Below, piece after piece: positions 17,896-26,676 of a stretch of DNA of 64,000 nucleotides. A program made the position numbers and the translations under genes. The notes beneath the pieces are model-generated. The model saw nothing but the letters and a program-made list of their open reading frames with translations. It made no database searches and was not told the DNA's origin. Location: positions 87,939 to 151,938 of the forward strand of contig NZ_LMUF01000061.1 of assembly GCF_009766085.1 (NCBI RefSeq), in the 5' to 3' direction. Source of the stretch: Burkholderia sp. S171. GTDB lineage: Bacteria > Pseudomonadota > Gammaproteobacteria > Burkholderiales > Burkholderiaceae. Every line of letters starts with the position of its first letter. Position 1 is the first letter of the stretch.

Positions 17896-18825
17896 CTATG
17901 CAGTCAGATCCTCTATTGACGTACCCGTCAACGAAACGACGAAATCGGAAAACTCCCTCACTTTGGCCGGCAGATGATGACGCGACGGGTAGGCAGCATA
18001 GAGCGGAAAGGTCTCGTCGGGCCAATCGGGAAACAGGTCCACTAAGCGGCCACTGGTCAGCAATTGCTCGGTGCCGAGCGCGAGGACTTGCGCAACCCCG
18101 TGTCCAGCGAGACATACGCCGTGCATCGTCCCGACGTCGTTCGCGGTCAGGCGTCCCCGGGCGGCAACCAGAACCTTCTTCTTGCCGCGATGAAATTCCC
18201 ACTGGAAGGGGCGCCCCGTTTCCGGATCGCGGAAATGAATGCACGTATGTGGCTCGCGTTCGAGATCGGCCGGGGCGAGCGGGCGGCCATGTTTCTTGAT
18301 GTACCCCGGCGATGCAACGGTAATGACGCGCGTATCCAGCAGCTTGCGCGCAACCAGCGTGGATTCGCGCGGCTGACCAAAGCGAACGGCGAGGTCGAAA
18401 CCGTCCGCGACCATATCGCCAAGCTGATCGCGCGTGATCAGGTCGAGTTGCAGTTCGGGGTACTTCTCCACGAACGCGCCGAGCCGGGGCCCAAGGAATA
18501 GGCGCGAAAAGAACGGATCGATATTCACGCGCAAGCGCCCGCGCACTGCCGTTGCCCCTTGCGACGCAGACGAAGCCGCTTCTTCAAGTCCGCTTAGCAA
18601 GGGCACGATCTGTTCGTAGAAACGCCGCCCTTCGTCGGTGAGCTTGACTGAGCGTGTAGTACGGTCGAATAGCCGGATACCCAGTCGCGCTTCGAGCCGT
18701 GCTACCGAGCGGCTCACGCCGGATTGCGACATATCGAGCGCTTCGCTGGCCGCGGCAAAACTGCCGCTGTCGACAATCGCGCTAAATACACCCATGCCGT
18801 TCAGCGTCCTTTCATCGAAACTCAT
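17896..18825 (-). CDS. LysR family transcriptional regulator
   Basis: 309 residues from ATG 18825 (MSFDERTLNG). The N-terminal winged HTH is visible as SFAAASEALDMSQSGVSRSV, followed by the LysR substrate domain. It resembles the CrgA/DmlR-like group that acts on nearby genes. No divergent structural gene is adjacent, so the target is unknown. An upstream Met two codons earlier is also possible. Confidence 0.9.
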   Translation of the reverse strand: MSFDERTLNGMGVFSAIVDSGSFAAASEALDMSQSGVSRSVARLEARLGIRLFDRTTRSVKLTDEGRRFYEQIVPLLSGLEEAASSASQGATAVRGRLRVNIDPFFSRLFLGPRLGAFVEKYPELQLDLITRDQLGDMVADGFDLAVRFGQPRESTLVARKLLDTRVITVASPGYIKKHGRPLAPADLEREPHTCIHFRDPETGRPFQWEFHRGKKKVLVAARGRLTANDVGTMHGVCLAGHGVAQVLALGTEQLLTSGRLVDLFPDWPDETFPLYAAYPSRHHLPAKVREFSDFVVSLTGTSIEDLTA

Positions 18826-18953
18826 GCACATGCGCTCCTGTCATTAATCGGCTGGAGGTCATGCTATCGCGAAATGAGTGCGACGGTGGCGAAGGCGTGG
18901 GCGACCGGGCTCCTAGCGCGGTGCAGTCACGCCAATCACATGCTTGCCGACAG

Positions 18954-19973
18954 TCAAACTTTCGCGGGGACCTTGGTCTGCTTGAGCAAGGTTCCTGGAC
19001 TCGACATGTCGCTCGAACGGAAACGCTGCCGGTATTCCATCGGGCTGATATGAAGGCGCTTGCTAAAGGTTCGCCTGAGGGTGTCAGCGCTTTCGAATCC
19101 ACATCGGCGCGCGATGTTTGAAACGGGATGGTCCGTGCTTTCCAGATATCGCCGGGCGGCGTCGATGCGTGCGTCATTGAGAAAGGCGATCAGGCTGACG
19201 CCGCACTCCTTGCTAAAGACGCGGGACAGGTTACGCGCGCTCATGTTCAGCCGCTGCGCAAGAGAGGCCATGGTGTGCGGCAGTTGAAGATTGTCGAGCA
19301 GGTACTGCTGAACCGGCTGGATCTGTGAATCGGCGGCAGCTTGCGTTTCCAGCAGAGGGCTGAATTGCGATTGGCCGCCCGCGCGCCGCACATACACAAT
19401 CAGGTACTTCGCTACGTCCAGCGCCATCTTCTTGCCGAAGTCTTCCTCGATCATGACAAGCGCGAGGTCGATGCCCGCGGTCACGCCGGCGGTCGTGTAA
19501 AGACCGCCGTCCTTGACATAGATCTGATCCGGTTCGACTTTCGCTTTTGGAAACATGGCGGCGAGTCTTGCCGCATCCATCCAGTGAGTCGTCACGGTCT
19601 TGTGATCGATCATGCCAGCCGAACCGAAGGCGAATACGCCGTTGCAAATAGCGGCAACGCGACGGCTGATGCGACGTTGTTTCACCAGCCATTCGCTGAG
19701 GGTGGAGTCCTCCAGAACTTCAAAAATGCCGAGACCGCCTGGGATGATCACCGTATCGAATTCCGGGCAGGGGTCGAAGATCGTCCGGTCCGGCACGACC
19801 GTTAGACCACTGGACGAGAGCACGGATCCGCGCGTCGTGCCGACGGTCAGCATTTCGTATTCACACTGCCCCTGGCTCAAGATGCGGACCTCGGCGAATG
19901 CATCTTTCGGCCCGGCGATATCGAGCAACTGGAAGCCGGGAAACAACACCATGGCGACGGTGATCTTGCGCAT
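18954..19973 (-). CDS. GlxA family regulator (DJ-1/PfpI-AraC)
   Basis: 339 residues. The N-terminal DJ-1/PfpI-like domain has AMVLFPGFQLLDIAGPKDAF and the elbow Cys110 in AAICNGVFAFGSAG. A C-terminal AraC HTH pair follows (TMASLAQRLNMSARNLSRVF and VSNIARRCGFESADTLRRTF). These proteins usually sense small metabolites without enzymatic activity. The gene is 225 bases downstream of cbtA on the same strand; whether it regulates the nitrile hydratase operon is not shown. Confidence 0.92.
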   Translation of the reverse strand: MRKITVAMVLFPGFQLLDIAGPKDAFAEVRILSQGQCEYEMLTVGTTRGSVLSSSGLTVVPDRTIFDPCPEFDTVIIPGGLGIFEVLEDSTLSEWLVKQRRISRRVAAICNGVFAFGSAGMIDHKTVTTHWMDAARLAAMFPKAKVEPDQIYVKDGGLYTTAGVTAGIDLALVMIEEDFGKKMALDVAKYLIVYVRRAGGQSQFSPLLETQAAADSQIQPVQQYLLDNLQLPHTMASLAQRLNMSARNLSRVFSKECGVSLIAFLNDARIDAARRYLESTDHPVSNIARRCGFESADTLRRTFSKRLHISPMEYRQRFRSSDMSSPGTLLKQTKVPAKV

Positions 19974-20198
19974 ATGCGAGTCCGATGAATTCGGGATCCG
20001 GGCAGGCGAAGCTTGCGCCGCTGCGGCACCCGTTCACGCGATGAAACCACGCCGGAAAGCAGGCTGGCCCCAGCCGACGCCAGGAACAATTATTCTAAGG
20101 TGACAGAATTTCGATGACCAGCGGGACGTGATGCCAATTGATCAACATGAGCACGGCGCACTTGGAATGCGCCGCGCCGTTCTGTTTTAACAAAATGC

Positions 20199-20948
20199 TT
20201 AGACAGCCTGCTGAAGTGAACGCGCATTCGCCGGCTGGGAACCGGCATGCAAGCTACGTTGTGCCAGGTTGCCGAACAGCAAACCCAGCGTGGTCCACAT
20301 GATCACTTGCATGCCGATGGCAGCAACGCGGAATTTCCAGAGCAACACGGCAGGAAAGGCGGCTGGCACCTCGTTGATCGCCGGCATGCCAATCTGCACG
20401 GCGGCAATGATCACGGCAAACACCGCTGCGCCAGCAATGGATGCATTCCATGATCCGACGCGGGCAATTGCCGCCCGGCGAACCTTCAGCGAAAACACCA
20501 TGGCGGCTAGCGAGATCACGATCATAAAAAAGAACAGGCCGGTGCGATAGCCGATGGTCGCCGGGTCGCCAACCGAAGGTGGATTGGCGGGATACTTGAG
20601 GTTCGGCACGATCACTAAAGCGATGAATCCCGCGATAGCCAGCCACGCCGACAAAGCATTTGCGCTGAGCGTGCCGGCCCGGCCAACCATGGCCGAGAAG
20701 GTCAGCGCGAACAGGCCGCCAATAGCGGCGCTGTAAGCCATTACGCCCGTGAGCAAACCGAGGCCTGCTTGCGTGTGACGGCTGACGAGTTCCGGTTCCG
20801 GCGCTTCGCCCTTTGCCGCATCCGCCTTTTCCTCAAATGAGATCGCCTGATCGACTTGAGGCTCGCCGACTATTTTCGCGAAACCGAACGTAAGCAGCCC
20901 GGCGGCAATGCCAGCGAGCATGCCGCGCACCAATAATTTTCCGACCAT
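20199..20948 (-). CDS. cbtA: CbtA family cobalt transporter subunit
   Basis: 249 residues. A predicted multi-helix membrane protein with VGKLLVRGMLAGIAAGLLTF at the start, RHTQAGLGLLTGVMAYSAAI in the middle and several further hydrophobic segments. This matches the CbtA family (PF09490), which partners CbtB in cobalt uptake. The ATG at 20948 is preferred over one in the CbtB region. It is the last gene of the nitrile hydratase operon, supplying metal for the Co-type enzyme. Confidence 0.85.
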   Translation of the reverse strand: MVGKLLVRGMLAGIAAGLLTFGFAKIVGEPQVDQAISFEEKADAAKGEAPEPELVSRHTQAGLGLLTGVMAYSAAIGGLFALTFSAMVGRAGTLSANALSAWLAIAGFIALVIVPNLKYPANPPSVGDPATIGYRTGLFFFMIVISLAAMVFSLKVRRAAIARVGSWNASIAGAAVFAVIIAAVQIGMPAINEVPAAFPAVLLWKFRVAAIGMQVIMWTTLGLLFGNLAQRSLHAGSQPANARSLQQAV

Positions 20949-20961
20949 GGGAGTCTCCGGA

Positions 20962-21180
20962 TCAATGGCAAGGGAAGCCAAGCAGGTGCCGGCCATCGTG
21001 TACAAATTCATGCACATACATGCCGGGAATCAGCGATGTCGCGCCTTCTTCCGCACCCACGAAATAGATCGCGAGCAGCATCAGCAAGCCACCGAAAATC
21101 GCCCACGGGATCAGCTCACGAGTGGGAAGCGGTAACGGCGGCAACGGCATGGCGGTTGAATCCAGAACAGCGTCGGTCAT
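20962..21180 (-). CDS. cbtB: CbtB family cobalt transporter subunit
   Basis: 72 residues with one transmembrane helix (LIPWAIFGGLLMLLAIYFVG) and the His-rich C-terminus MYVHEFVHDGRHLLGFPCH, the CbtB metal-binding signature (PF09489). GGAG precedes the ATG at 21180. It lies 36 bases after the NHase accessory gene and 13 bases before cbtA. Confidence 0.9.
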   Translation of the reverse strand: MTDAVLDSTAMPLPPLPLPTRELIPWAIFGGLLMLLAIYFVGAEEGATSLIPGMYVHEFVHDGRHLLGFPCH

Positions 21181-21216
21181 AAGGATCTCCAAAAACATTA
21201 AAAAATGCGGCCCGGT

Positions 21217-21561
21217 TCAAGCGTCAGCGGTGACGACTGCAGCATCGATCGCTGCTATTTCCGCCGCCGAGAGCACGTCGGCTTCCACCAGGGTTTTCTT
21301 GAGTGCGAGGAAAAAACGTTCGTAATAGTCCCAGCGCGGCTGGCCTGCGCAATAGCCGTCTTCCCATTCGGCAATCGATTCGATCAGGTTCTGCCGGAAG
21401 CCTTCCCACTCGAAGTAGCCAGCCTTCGATAACGACAGCGCGAGGCCGAACACATCGCGCTCCCAAGGTTTGTCGAAGAGAAATTTGCCTTGCTGGCGAG
21501 GCGGTGAATCGGGTTGACCCAGCATGCTTGATGCAGCGTATTCCTCGAAGCGCGTGAACAT
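21217..21561 (-). CDS. Nitrile hydratase accessory/activator protein (P14K-like)
   Basis: 114 residues, start MFTRFEEY two bases after the alpha-subunit stop. It carries the beta-subunit-like fragment FDKPWERDVFGLALSLSKAG followed by FEWEGFRQNLIESI, the usual form of the small accessory protein that forms a complex with alpha and delivers cobalt and drives cysteine oxidation in Co-type NHases. Confidence 0.88.
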   Translation of the reverse strand: MFTRFEEYAASSMLGQPDSPPRQQGKFLFDKPWERDVFGLALSLSKAGYFEWEGFRQNLIESIAEWEDGYCAGQPRWDYYERFFLALKKTLVEADVLSAAEIAAIDAAVVTADA

Positions 21562-21563
21562 GA

Positions 21564-22196
21564 TCAGCCCGCGGCGAGTGATGGCGACGGTACCAACGCA
21601 ACGCCCATCATCGCCTCTGGCGTGATGAGTGCAGCCAGTGCCTCTTCGCTCATGCCATCCGTTCCCGCTGGACGTTCCGGTACGACAAACCAGCGAATCT
21701 GCGCACTGCTGTCCCACACCTTGACCTCGGTGTCCGCCGTTACAGGCACGCCGAATTCGCGCAGCACCGCACGCGGTTCACGCACGCCGCGCGCACGAAA
21801 TACGGGGTCTTTGTACCAGTACGGCGGCAGCCCGAGTACCGGCCAGGGGTAACAGGAGCACAGCGTACAGATGATCAGGTTATGCACGCCGTCGCCGTTC
21901 GCGACTGCGGCCATGTGTTCGCCTTCCGCGCCGTCCATCCCTTGCGGCAAGTCCATTGTCGCGATGGCTTTGGGCGTGTCTTCGATCAAAAGCTGCTTGA
22001 ACGCGGGATCGACCCACGCACGCGCGACAATGCGCGCGCCGTTGAAGGGGCCCGCCACGGTTTCGAAATGGCCGAGCACGGTATCCACTGAGTCGCTGCC
22101 CAGCACGCCTTTCTCGATCAACAGCGCTTCGAGCGCGCGCACTTTTGCGGCGCTGGCCGCTTCGCGCTCATCGTCGTATTTGAATAGTTCGCTCAT
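21564..22196 (-). CDS. nthA: Cobalt-type nitrile hydratase alpha subunit
   Basis: 210 residues from ATG 22196 (MSELFKYDDE) with AGGAA upstream. Hydrates nitriles to amides together with the beta subunit. The metal-claw motif CTLCSC is at residues 110-115; the Thr after the first Cys is the Co-type form (Fe-type has Ser). Cys113 and Cys115 are the residues oxidised to sulfinate and sulfenate in the family. YPWPVLGLPPYWYK follows. The gene order beta-alpha-accessory is the usual Co-type order. Confidence 0.95.
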   Translation of the reverse strand: MSELFKYDDEREAASAAKVRALEALLIEKGVLGSDSVDTVLGHFETVAGPFNGARIVARAWVDPAFKQLLIEDTPKAIATMDLPQGMDGAEGEHMAAVANGDGVHNLIICTLCSCYPWPVLGLPPYWYKDPVFRARGVREPRAVLREFGVPVTADTEVKVWDSSAQIRWFVVPERPAGTDGMSEEALAALITPEAMMGVALVPSPSLAAG

Positions 22197-22217
22197 GGTC
22201 GTGGTTCCTGGCATGGT

Positions 22218-22961
22218 TCAGTTGGCTGCAAGCAGATAGGCATCGAAGAGATCGGCGTAGATGGTCGTATTGGGCTCGCTCTTCTCCTCGCCCCAGATGT
22301 CGGCGGCATTGAACGCGACGCGATACACCGGCATGGCCTGACCGATGCCATCGGGTCCCGTCGAAACGAAATACGAAAATGCGCCGGGATAAACAAGGTC
22401 CACCTTGCCGCGTTTGTTACGCAGATATCCGGGCAAGCGCGTGTGCTCGACAGCATCCGGGTCCGCCACGCACACTTGCGCTCCCTGCGAAAAACGTGGC
22501 GCTTGTTCGAATGCGTGAAAACCGGAATCGCCGTTGACCAGGTACGCGTTGATTTGCGCGGCAATCGCGGGATTAGGCTTGGCGGGAAGCGCGGCCTGCG
22601 GATCAGCACGGTAGTGGCGGGTCTTTTCGTCGAGTTCATCAGCCGACAAATACCCTTCATCGATAAAAAACTGCGAGATGCCCATCAACCATTTTTCGTA
22701 GTAGCGGTACTTGAAATACTCGAACGGCTGCATGCCTTCGGCACCCGTGCGCAATGACGCCCAGGTCCAGGTATTCCTGAATGTAGTGGGCAGATCGGCG
22801 ATGGGATAACGCGGTAATGCGTCGGCCAGATGCGTGCTCTCGGCCATCATCACGGTATGGATGCCGAAGATGCGTTTCTCCCACGGCTCGACGAACACTT
22901 GCGTGTCCCCATTGACCGGACCGAGATTTTCCAGTCCGCCTAAGTTGTGCTGTAGTTTCAT
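22218..22961 (-). CDS. nthB: Nitrile hydratase beta subunit
   Basis: 247 residues. The characteristic start MKLQHNLGGLENLGPV, the FVEPWEKRIFGIHTVMM segment and the C-terminal SH3-like barrel (RLPGYLRNKRGKVDLVYPGAF, PVYRVAFNAADIWGE) are all present. It forms the active-site heterodimer with alpha. It lies 21 bases before nthA. Confidence 0.95.
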   Translation of the reverse strand: MKLQHNLGGLENLGPVNGDTQVFVEPWEKRIFGIHTVMMAESTHLADALPRYPIADLPTTFRNTWTWASLRTGAEGMQPFEYFKYRYYEKWLMGISQFFIDEGYLSADELDEKTRHYRADPQAALPAKPNPAIAAQINAYLVNGDSGFHAFEQAPRFSQGAQVCVADPDAVEHTRLPGYLRNKRGKVDLVYPGAFSYFVSTGPDGIGQAMPVYRVAFNAADIWGEEKSEPNTTIYADLFDAYLLAAN

Positions 22962-23014
22962 TCGATGGTCCCGGACGAAAGGGGGTTGAAGTTCAGTCGA
23001 AGTTCAGTCGACGC

Positions 23015-23518
23015 TCAGTTGAGTTGCGGCTCGGGTTTGCGGGTCAGGGCGTCGCCGACGAATTCCGACACGATCCCGAACAGCGCGCCCGTGATCAACG
23101 CGGCCGCTGCAACGAGTGCGGGGTTATGAATGCTGGCCGTAGTGATGGCTCGGCCGGTAGCCACGGTCGTGCCCACGGTCGACGCAAAACCCCACACGAC
23201 CGCGGGCAGCACGCTCAGCAACTTGACCTTCGATGCCTGCACCATTGCTGCGCTGCCCGCGCCTACACAAATCGCCGCGATGGCGGGTGTCTGCGCCGAA
23301 CTCGCGATGGCCAGCAACGACAGCGACGCAATGACAAGACCCGTGAGGTTCGAAGCAACGCTTTGCACGAATCCGGCCGAGCCGCCACCGACCACGAAGA
23401 ACGATGCCCATGCGATAAATGTCACCCAGACGGGGACGGGAAATACCGTGGCGGTGATGTACGTATCGACTACGGCCAACACGCCGATGCTGACCGTAAA
23501 GGCTTCGGACTTTTTCAT
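23015..23518 (-). CDS. DUF1097-type integral membrane protein
   Basis: 167 residues with about five to six hydrophobic helices and many Gly/Ala/Ser (ASFFVVGGGSAGFVQSVASN). It fits the DUF1097 family, of unknown function. AAGGAG seven bases upstream fixes the start. Inside the nitrile hydratase operon, 24 bases after the CobW-like gene; it could move nitrile, amide or metal, but nothing in the sequence settles this. Confidence 0.72.
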   Translation of the reverse strand: MKKSEAFTVSIGVLAVVDTYITATVFPVPVWVTFIAWASFFVVGGGSAGFVQSVASNLTGLVIASLSLLAIASSAQTPAIAAICVGAGSAAMVQASKVKLLSVLPAVVWGFASTVGTTVATGRAITTASIHNPALVAAAALITGALFGIVSEFVGDALTRKPEPQLN

Positions 23519-23542
23519 TGCAGGCTCCTTGAGGGTAGTGGT

Positions 23543-24547
23543 TCAGGATTGATGCAGGCAATCGAGGAAGGCTTCGCGCAGGCGCGGCATGTCGAGGTCG
23601 CGACCGATGAATACGAACTTGCTGTCACGTGTTTCATCGGCGCGCCACACGCGTCCGGGACGTGCTTCGAGCAGCATGTGGACGCTATGAAAATGAAACT
23701 GCCGCGGCTCGGACTGGAAGTGCAGCACGCCCTTCATCCGCATCAGTTGCAGGCCGGACTGCTGCACGAGCTGGTTGATCCAGCGATTGAAGCGATCCGG
23801 ATCGAGGGCGCCGCTTTCAACCAGCGCACACGATTGAATCGATGAATCATGTTCGTGGTCGTGAGCATTTTCATCGAGCAGATCGGGCTCGATTTCAAGT
23901 AGCGCGGGCAAGGAAAAACGCCGTACGCCAAGCAGAGAATCGGCTGGGACGCGCGAATGGCTGGCAGTGGTGATGGCCGCGGTCCGGTTCAGTGCACGCA
24001 CCTGTTGTTCGAGCTTCTCCAGCGCGTGAGCGTCGATGAGATCGACCTTGTTGATGACCACAATGTCAGCGAACGCTACCTGCTCGCGCACGATCTCGTC
24101 CTGCAGTTGCTGAGCGAAATGATGTGCATCGACCAAGGTGATCACCGCTTCCAGTTCGACCGCTTCACGCAAATCCGGGTCTGCCAGGAAGGTCTGCAAG
24201 ACGGGCGCAGGATCGGCAAGTCCCGACGTCTCCACGATCAGGCGATCAAGTCTTGCGTGCGTGCTGCCTTGCGTGCGCATCAGCAGTTCCTTGACGCTCG
24301 AGACCAGGTCAGCGCGCACCGTGCAACACACACAGCCGTTGTTGATTTCGATCAACGCTTCTTCTTCGGCGACGATCAGCTGGCCGTCGATGCCGACCTC
24401 ACCGAACTCGTTCACGACAACGCCAATGCGTCCGGCCGTGCTGTGCTGCATCAGGTGATTGACCAGCGTGGTCTTGCCGGCGCCTAGAAAGCCTGAAATC
24501 ACGGTGACGGGAATCTTGCGCTGCGGCTTGGGTTGAGGTTGGTGCAT
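23543..24547 (-). CDS. CobW/P47K family G3E GTPase metallochaperone
   Basis: 334 residues. Walker A GFLGAGKTT (19-27), the metal-binding GCVCC motif near residue 73, the ETSGLADP switch and NKVD (G4) are all intact. A His-rich stretch (ENAHDHEHD) and a CobW C-terminal domain follow. P47K-type relatives beside nitrile hydratases are known to be needed for metal insertion; here cobalt is expected. ATG 24547 (MHQPQPK) is chosen because the basic Met-less region upstream carries no domain. First gene of the seven-gene operon. Confidence 0.9.
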   Translation of the reverse strand: MHQPQPKPQRKIPVTVISGFLGAGKTTLVNHLMQHSTAGRIGVVVNEFGEVGIDGQLIVAEEEALIEINNGCVCCTVRADLVSSVKELLMRTQGSTHARLDRLIVETSGLADPAPVLQTFLADPDLREAVELEAVITLVDAHHFAQQLQDEIVREQVAFADIVVINKVDLIDAHALEKLEQQVRALNRTAAITTASHSRVPADSLLGVRRFSLPALLEIEPDLLDENAHDHEHDSSIQSCALVESGALDPDRFNRWINQLVQQSGLQLMRMKGVLHFQSEPRQFHFHSVHMLLEARPGRVWRADETRDSKFVFIGRDLDMPRLREAFLDCLHQS

Positions 24548-24952
24548 GGCTGATCTCGACAAGGGCCTGAGGGATTTGGCCTTGTAAAGAGCGAGTACCA
24601 GGCCCGGTTTTGCCGGACGGCTTGAGTGAAACGCGCTCTGTCTCGATTGCCCCGCTCTGATGACCGTATTGGTATTAACGGGAGATAACGGACAAAATTT
24701 GAATCTGCCCAGCTTCAGGTTCAGGACGGAATAGGGTGCATTGACGGGCAGGCGTGCCCACGCGGGGTGCGCGATGCGCCTTGATGAGTGGAGTCGGATT
24801 GAGCGCGTGGTCAACGGCAGGAGCGACTAACGGCTTCGCAAACGAGGCGACCATTCAGCACGTAGGGGTGAGCAATCGCTTGAACAGACCTCAGCGATAA
24901 TGCATTCCCCGGCGCTGCCTTCCCGCGCGTCGATCTTTGAGGGAGCGTCGGC
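24548..24952. promoter_or_regulatory. Divergent intergenic region ahead of the NHase operon
   Basis: 405 bases between the CobW gene and the LysE-type gene. It must hold the operon promoter. I looked for a cobalamin riboswitch because of the cobalt genes and found no B12-box or matching conserved blocks. TAACGG appears twice, 11 bases apart from start to start, near 24677-24693, of unknown meaning. No gene is seen. Confidence 0.45.
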
Positions 24953-25576
24953 GTGGTCGATTCATCCGCAGTCTTGGCTGTTTTGTCTGTCTATATTGCA
25001 GGTGTGGTTATTCCCGGACCGAACTTTGTCGCGGTAGCGCACAAGGCGGCTTCGTCGACACGCTCCGAGGCCTTGGCGGTCGTCGCGGGCATCGTCTTGG
25101 TCAGCCTGTTCTGGGCGACGTGCGCCATTCTTGGCGTGGGGATTGTGTTCGCCGCCTTCCCGTGGATGGCGCTGGTCGTCAAGATTGGCGGCGCAGGGTA
25201 TCTCATGTGGTTCGGCTGCCGGCTGATCATCAAGGCGCGAGCTGGCGAGTCGTCGGGCATGACCGCGGCGAGCGTGCCTGGCGGATTGCGCAAGGCATTT
25301 GTGCAAGGCTTCGCGACAAACATCACGAACCCGAAGTCGGTAGCGTTTTTCGCCGCTATCTTCGCTTCCGCCACGCCCGCGCATATGTCGCCGGTTACCT
25401 TCGTGGCCATGCTTGCCATGGTCGCTCTGGTCGCAACGACGTGGTACGGCTTCGTCGCACTCGTCCTGTCGCACGCGGGAATTGCGTCAGGCTACCGCGG
25501 TTACCGGGCATGGATCGACCGCGTGTGCGGCGGGTTGATCGTGGCGCTGGGCGTTCGCCAGCTATTGACGCGCTAA
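24953..25576 (+). CDS. LysE/RhtB family translocator
   Basis: 207 residues starting at a GTG with GAGGGAG upstream. Six predicted helices and the family signature GVVIPGPNFVAVAHKAAS near the N-terminus, plus GFATNITNPKSVAFFAAIF. Likely exports amino acids or related metabolites. Substrate unknown. Confidence 0.9.
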   Translation: MVDSSAVLAVLSVYIAGVVIPGPNFVAVAHKAASSTRSEALAVVAGIVLVSLFWATCAILGVGIVFAAFPWMALVVKIGGAGYLMWFGCRLIIKARAGESSGMTAASVPGGLRKAFVQGFATNITNPKSVAFFAAIFASATPAHMSPVTFVAMLAMVALVATTWYGFVALVLSHAGIASGYRGYRAWIDRVCGGLIVALGVRQLLTR

Positions 25577-25636
25577 AACGCGAGTACCGTCCGTGCCGTT
25601 TTAAAAGGCCTGGACTTCGCGCCGGCCGATGACCGC

Positions 25637-26392
25637 TCAAACTCGCGTCGAACGCGACGCTTCGCGCCGTAACAGCGCTTCCGCTACCGACACAATCTGG
25701 TCCATCGCCTTCTTCAAATGGTCTCGAAGAATGCGCGTGCCGAGGCGGACGTCTCGCGCGCGGCTCGCCTCGATCATTTCTATATGTTCACGGCGCGTGT
25801 TCTCCCTGATCGGAACATTGACCACCTGAAAACGGAAATAACGCTCGTTCCGGTCGTTCAGGCGCTTGAGCGTCTCTATAGCTAGATGAAGCCCCGACGG
25901 CGCATACAGCGTTTCGTGAAAGCGCCAGTTCAATTGGCCCCACGTGCTTTCAGTGGCGTTCTCCATCTCGTCGACAACGTCGAGCGCCTTGGCGAGGACT
26001 TCGTCACTGGTGGATGCCATCGCGGCGCCAAAGATCCAGGGTTCCAGCCGCAGGCGTATCTCGAAGCTTTCCCTCACTTCGTCGGCGGAGATGCCGCACA
26101 CGAACGCACCTTTGTGCGGAATCAGCGTCACCAATCCCTCGCCGTGCAGGCGCGTGATGGCTTCGCGAATAGGCACGCGGCTGACGCCAAGTTCATCGGC
26201 AAGTGCTTCCTGCCGCAACGCCTCTCCTGAGCCGAGTTCCCCCCGCAGGATTTTTCCGCGAATCGCTTCCAGCACGAGATCGACGGTAGTCGCGCGGGTA
26301 ATTTTGGGTGCACGCGGGGCGATAAGAGACGGCGGCGCTTCCTCGAGAAGAATCTCGTCCACGGAAGTTGGAGCGGAAGATGGGCGCTGCAT
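25637..26392 (-). CDS. GntR family regulator (FCD subfamily)
   Basis: 251 residues. The winged HTH near residues 37-105 (ALRQEALADELGVSRVPIRE) is followed by an FCD all-helical ligand domain with the usual His/Glu/Arg metal-site residues (RFHETLYAPSG, EHIEMIEA). It is divergent from the proline racemase gene. Two related operator-like sequences lie between them, so it probably represses itself and the hydroxyproline-type operon. Confidence 0.92.
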   Translation of the reverse strand: MQRPSSAPTSVDEILLEEAPPSLIAPRAPKITRATTVDLVLEAIRGKILRGELGSGEALRQEALADELGVSRVPIREAITRLHGEGLVTLIPHKGAFVCGISADEVRESFEIRLRLEPWIFGAAMASTSDEVLAKALDVVDEMENATESTWGQLNWRFHETLYAPSGLHLAIETLKRLNDRNERYFRFQVVNVPIRENTRREHIEMIEASRARDVRLGTRILRDHLKKAMDQIVSVAEALLRREASRSTRV

Positions 26393-26437
26393 AAAGTCTG
26401 TTCCAGAAGAATTTCGTCACGAACATGATGCCACAAC

Positions 26438-26452
26438 TGGATAGTGTATCCA
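26438..26452. promoter_or_regulatory. Operator-like palindrome TGGATA-GTG-TATCCA
   Basis: A perfect 6-3-6 palindrome 46 bases upstream of the GntR start. Its TGGATA half recurs at the second site near 26588. Confidence 0.55.
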
Positions 26453-26585
26453 CACGCCGCTTTCAGCCAATCTCCCCGGAGACCTCGCCCGGCCGGGCTT
26501 GACGATTTTTAAGTCGCGATTTCCCGTCTCTGACGCCTTTGTTCTTCGACAAAATCATCTTGACACGATCTTTTGTAAACATCAT

Positions 26586-26597
26586 ATTGGATACAAT
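26586..26597. promoter_or_regulatory. Second GntR-type operator candidate, ATTGGATACAAT
   Basis: ATTG-GATA-CAAT inverted repeat 80 bases upstream of the proline racemase ATG, sharing TGGATA with the site at 26438. The position is compatible with repression of the catabolic operon. Confidence 0.5.
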
Positions 26598-26676
26598 CTC
26601 CAGTACTCGGGAGTAAAAACAACGGCGCGCTTGAGGACGATTTCCAGCGCAGAACGGCCAATTCAAGAGGATTTTC

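Noticed and set aside
20150..20185. Stem CGGCGCA/TGCGCCG as terminator of cbtA
   Set aside because: No T-tract follows on the minus strand, so it is not a convincing intrinsic terminator.
24548..24952. Cobalamin riboswitch ahead of the cobalt genes
   Set aside because: No B12-box or conserved core blocks could be matched; the region shows only scattered short repeats.
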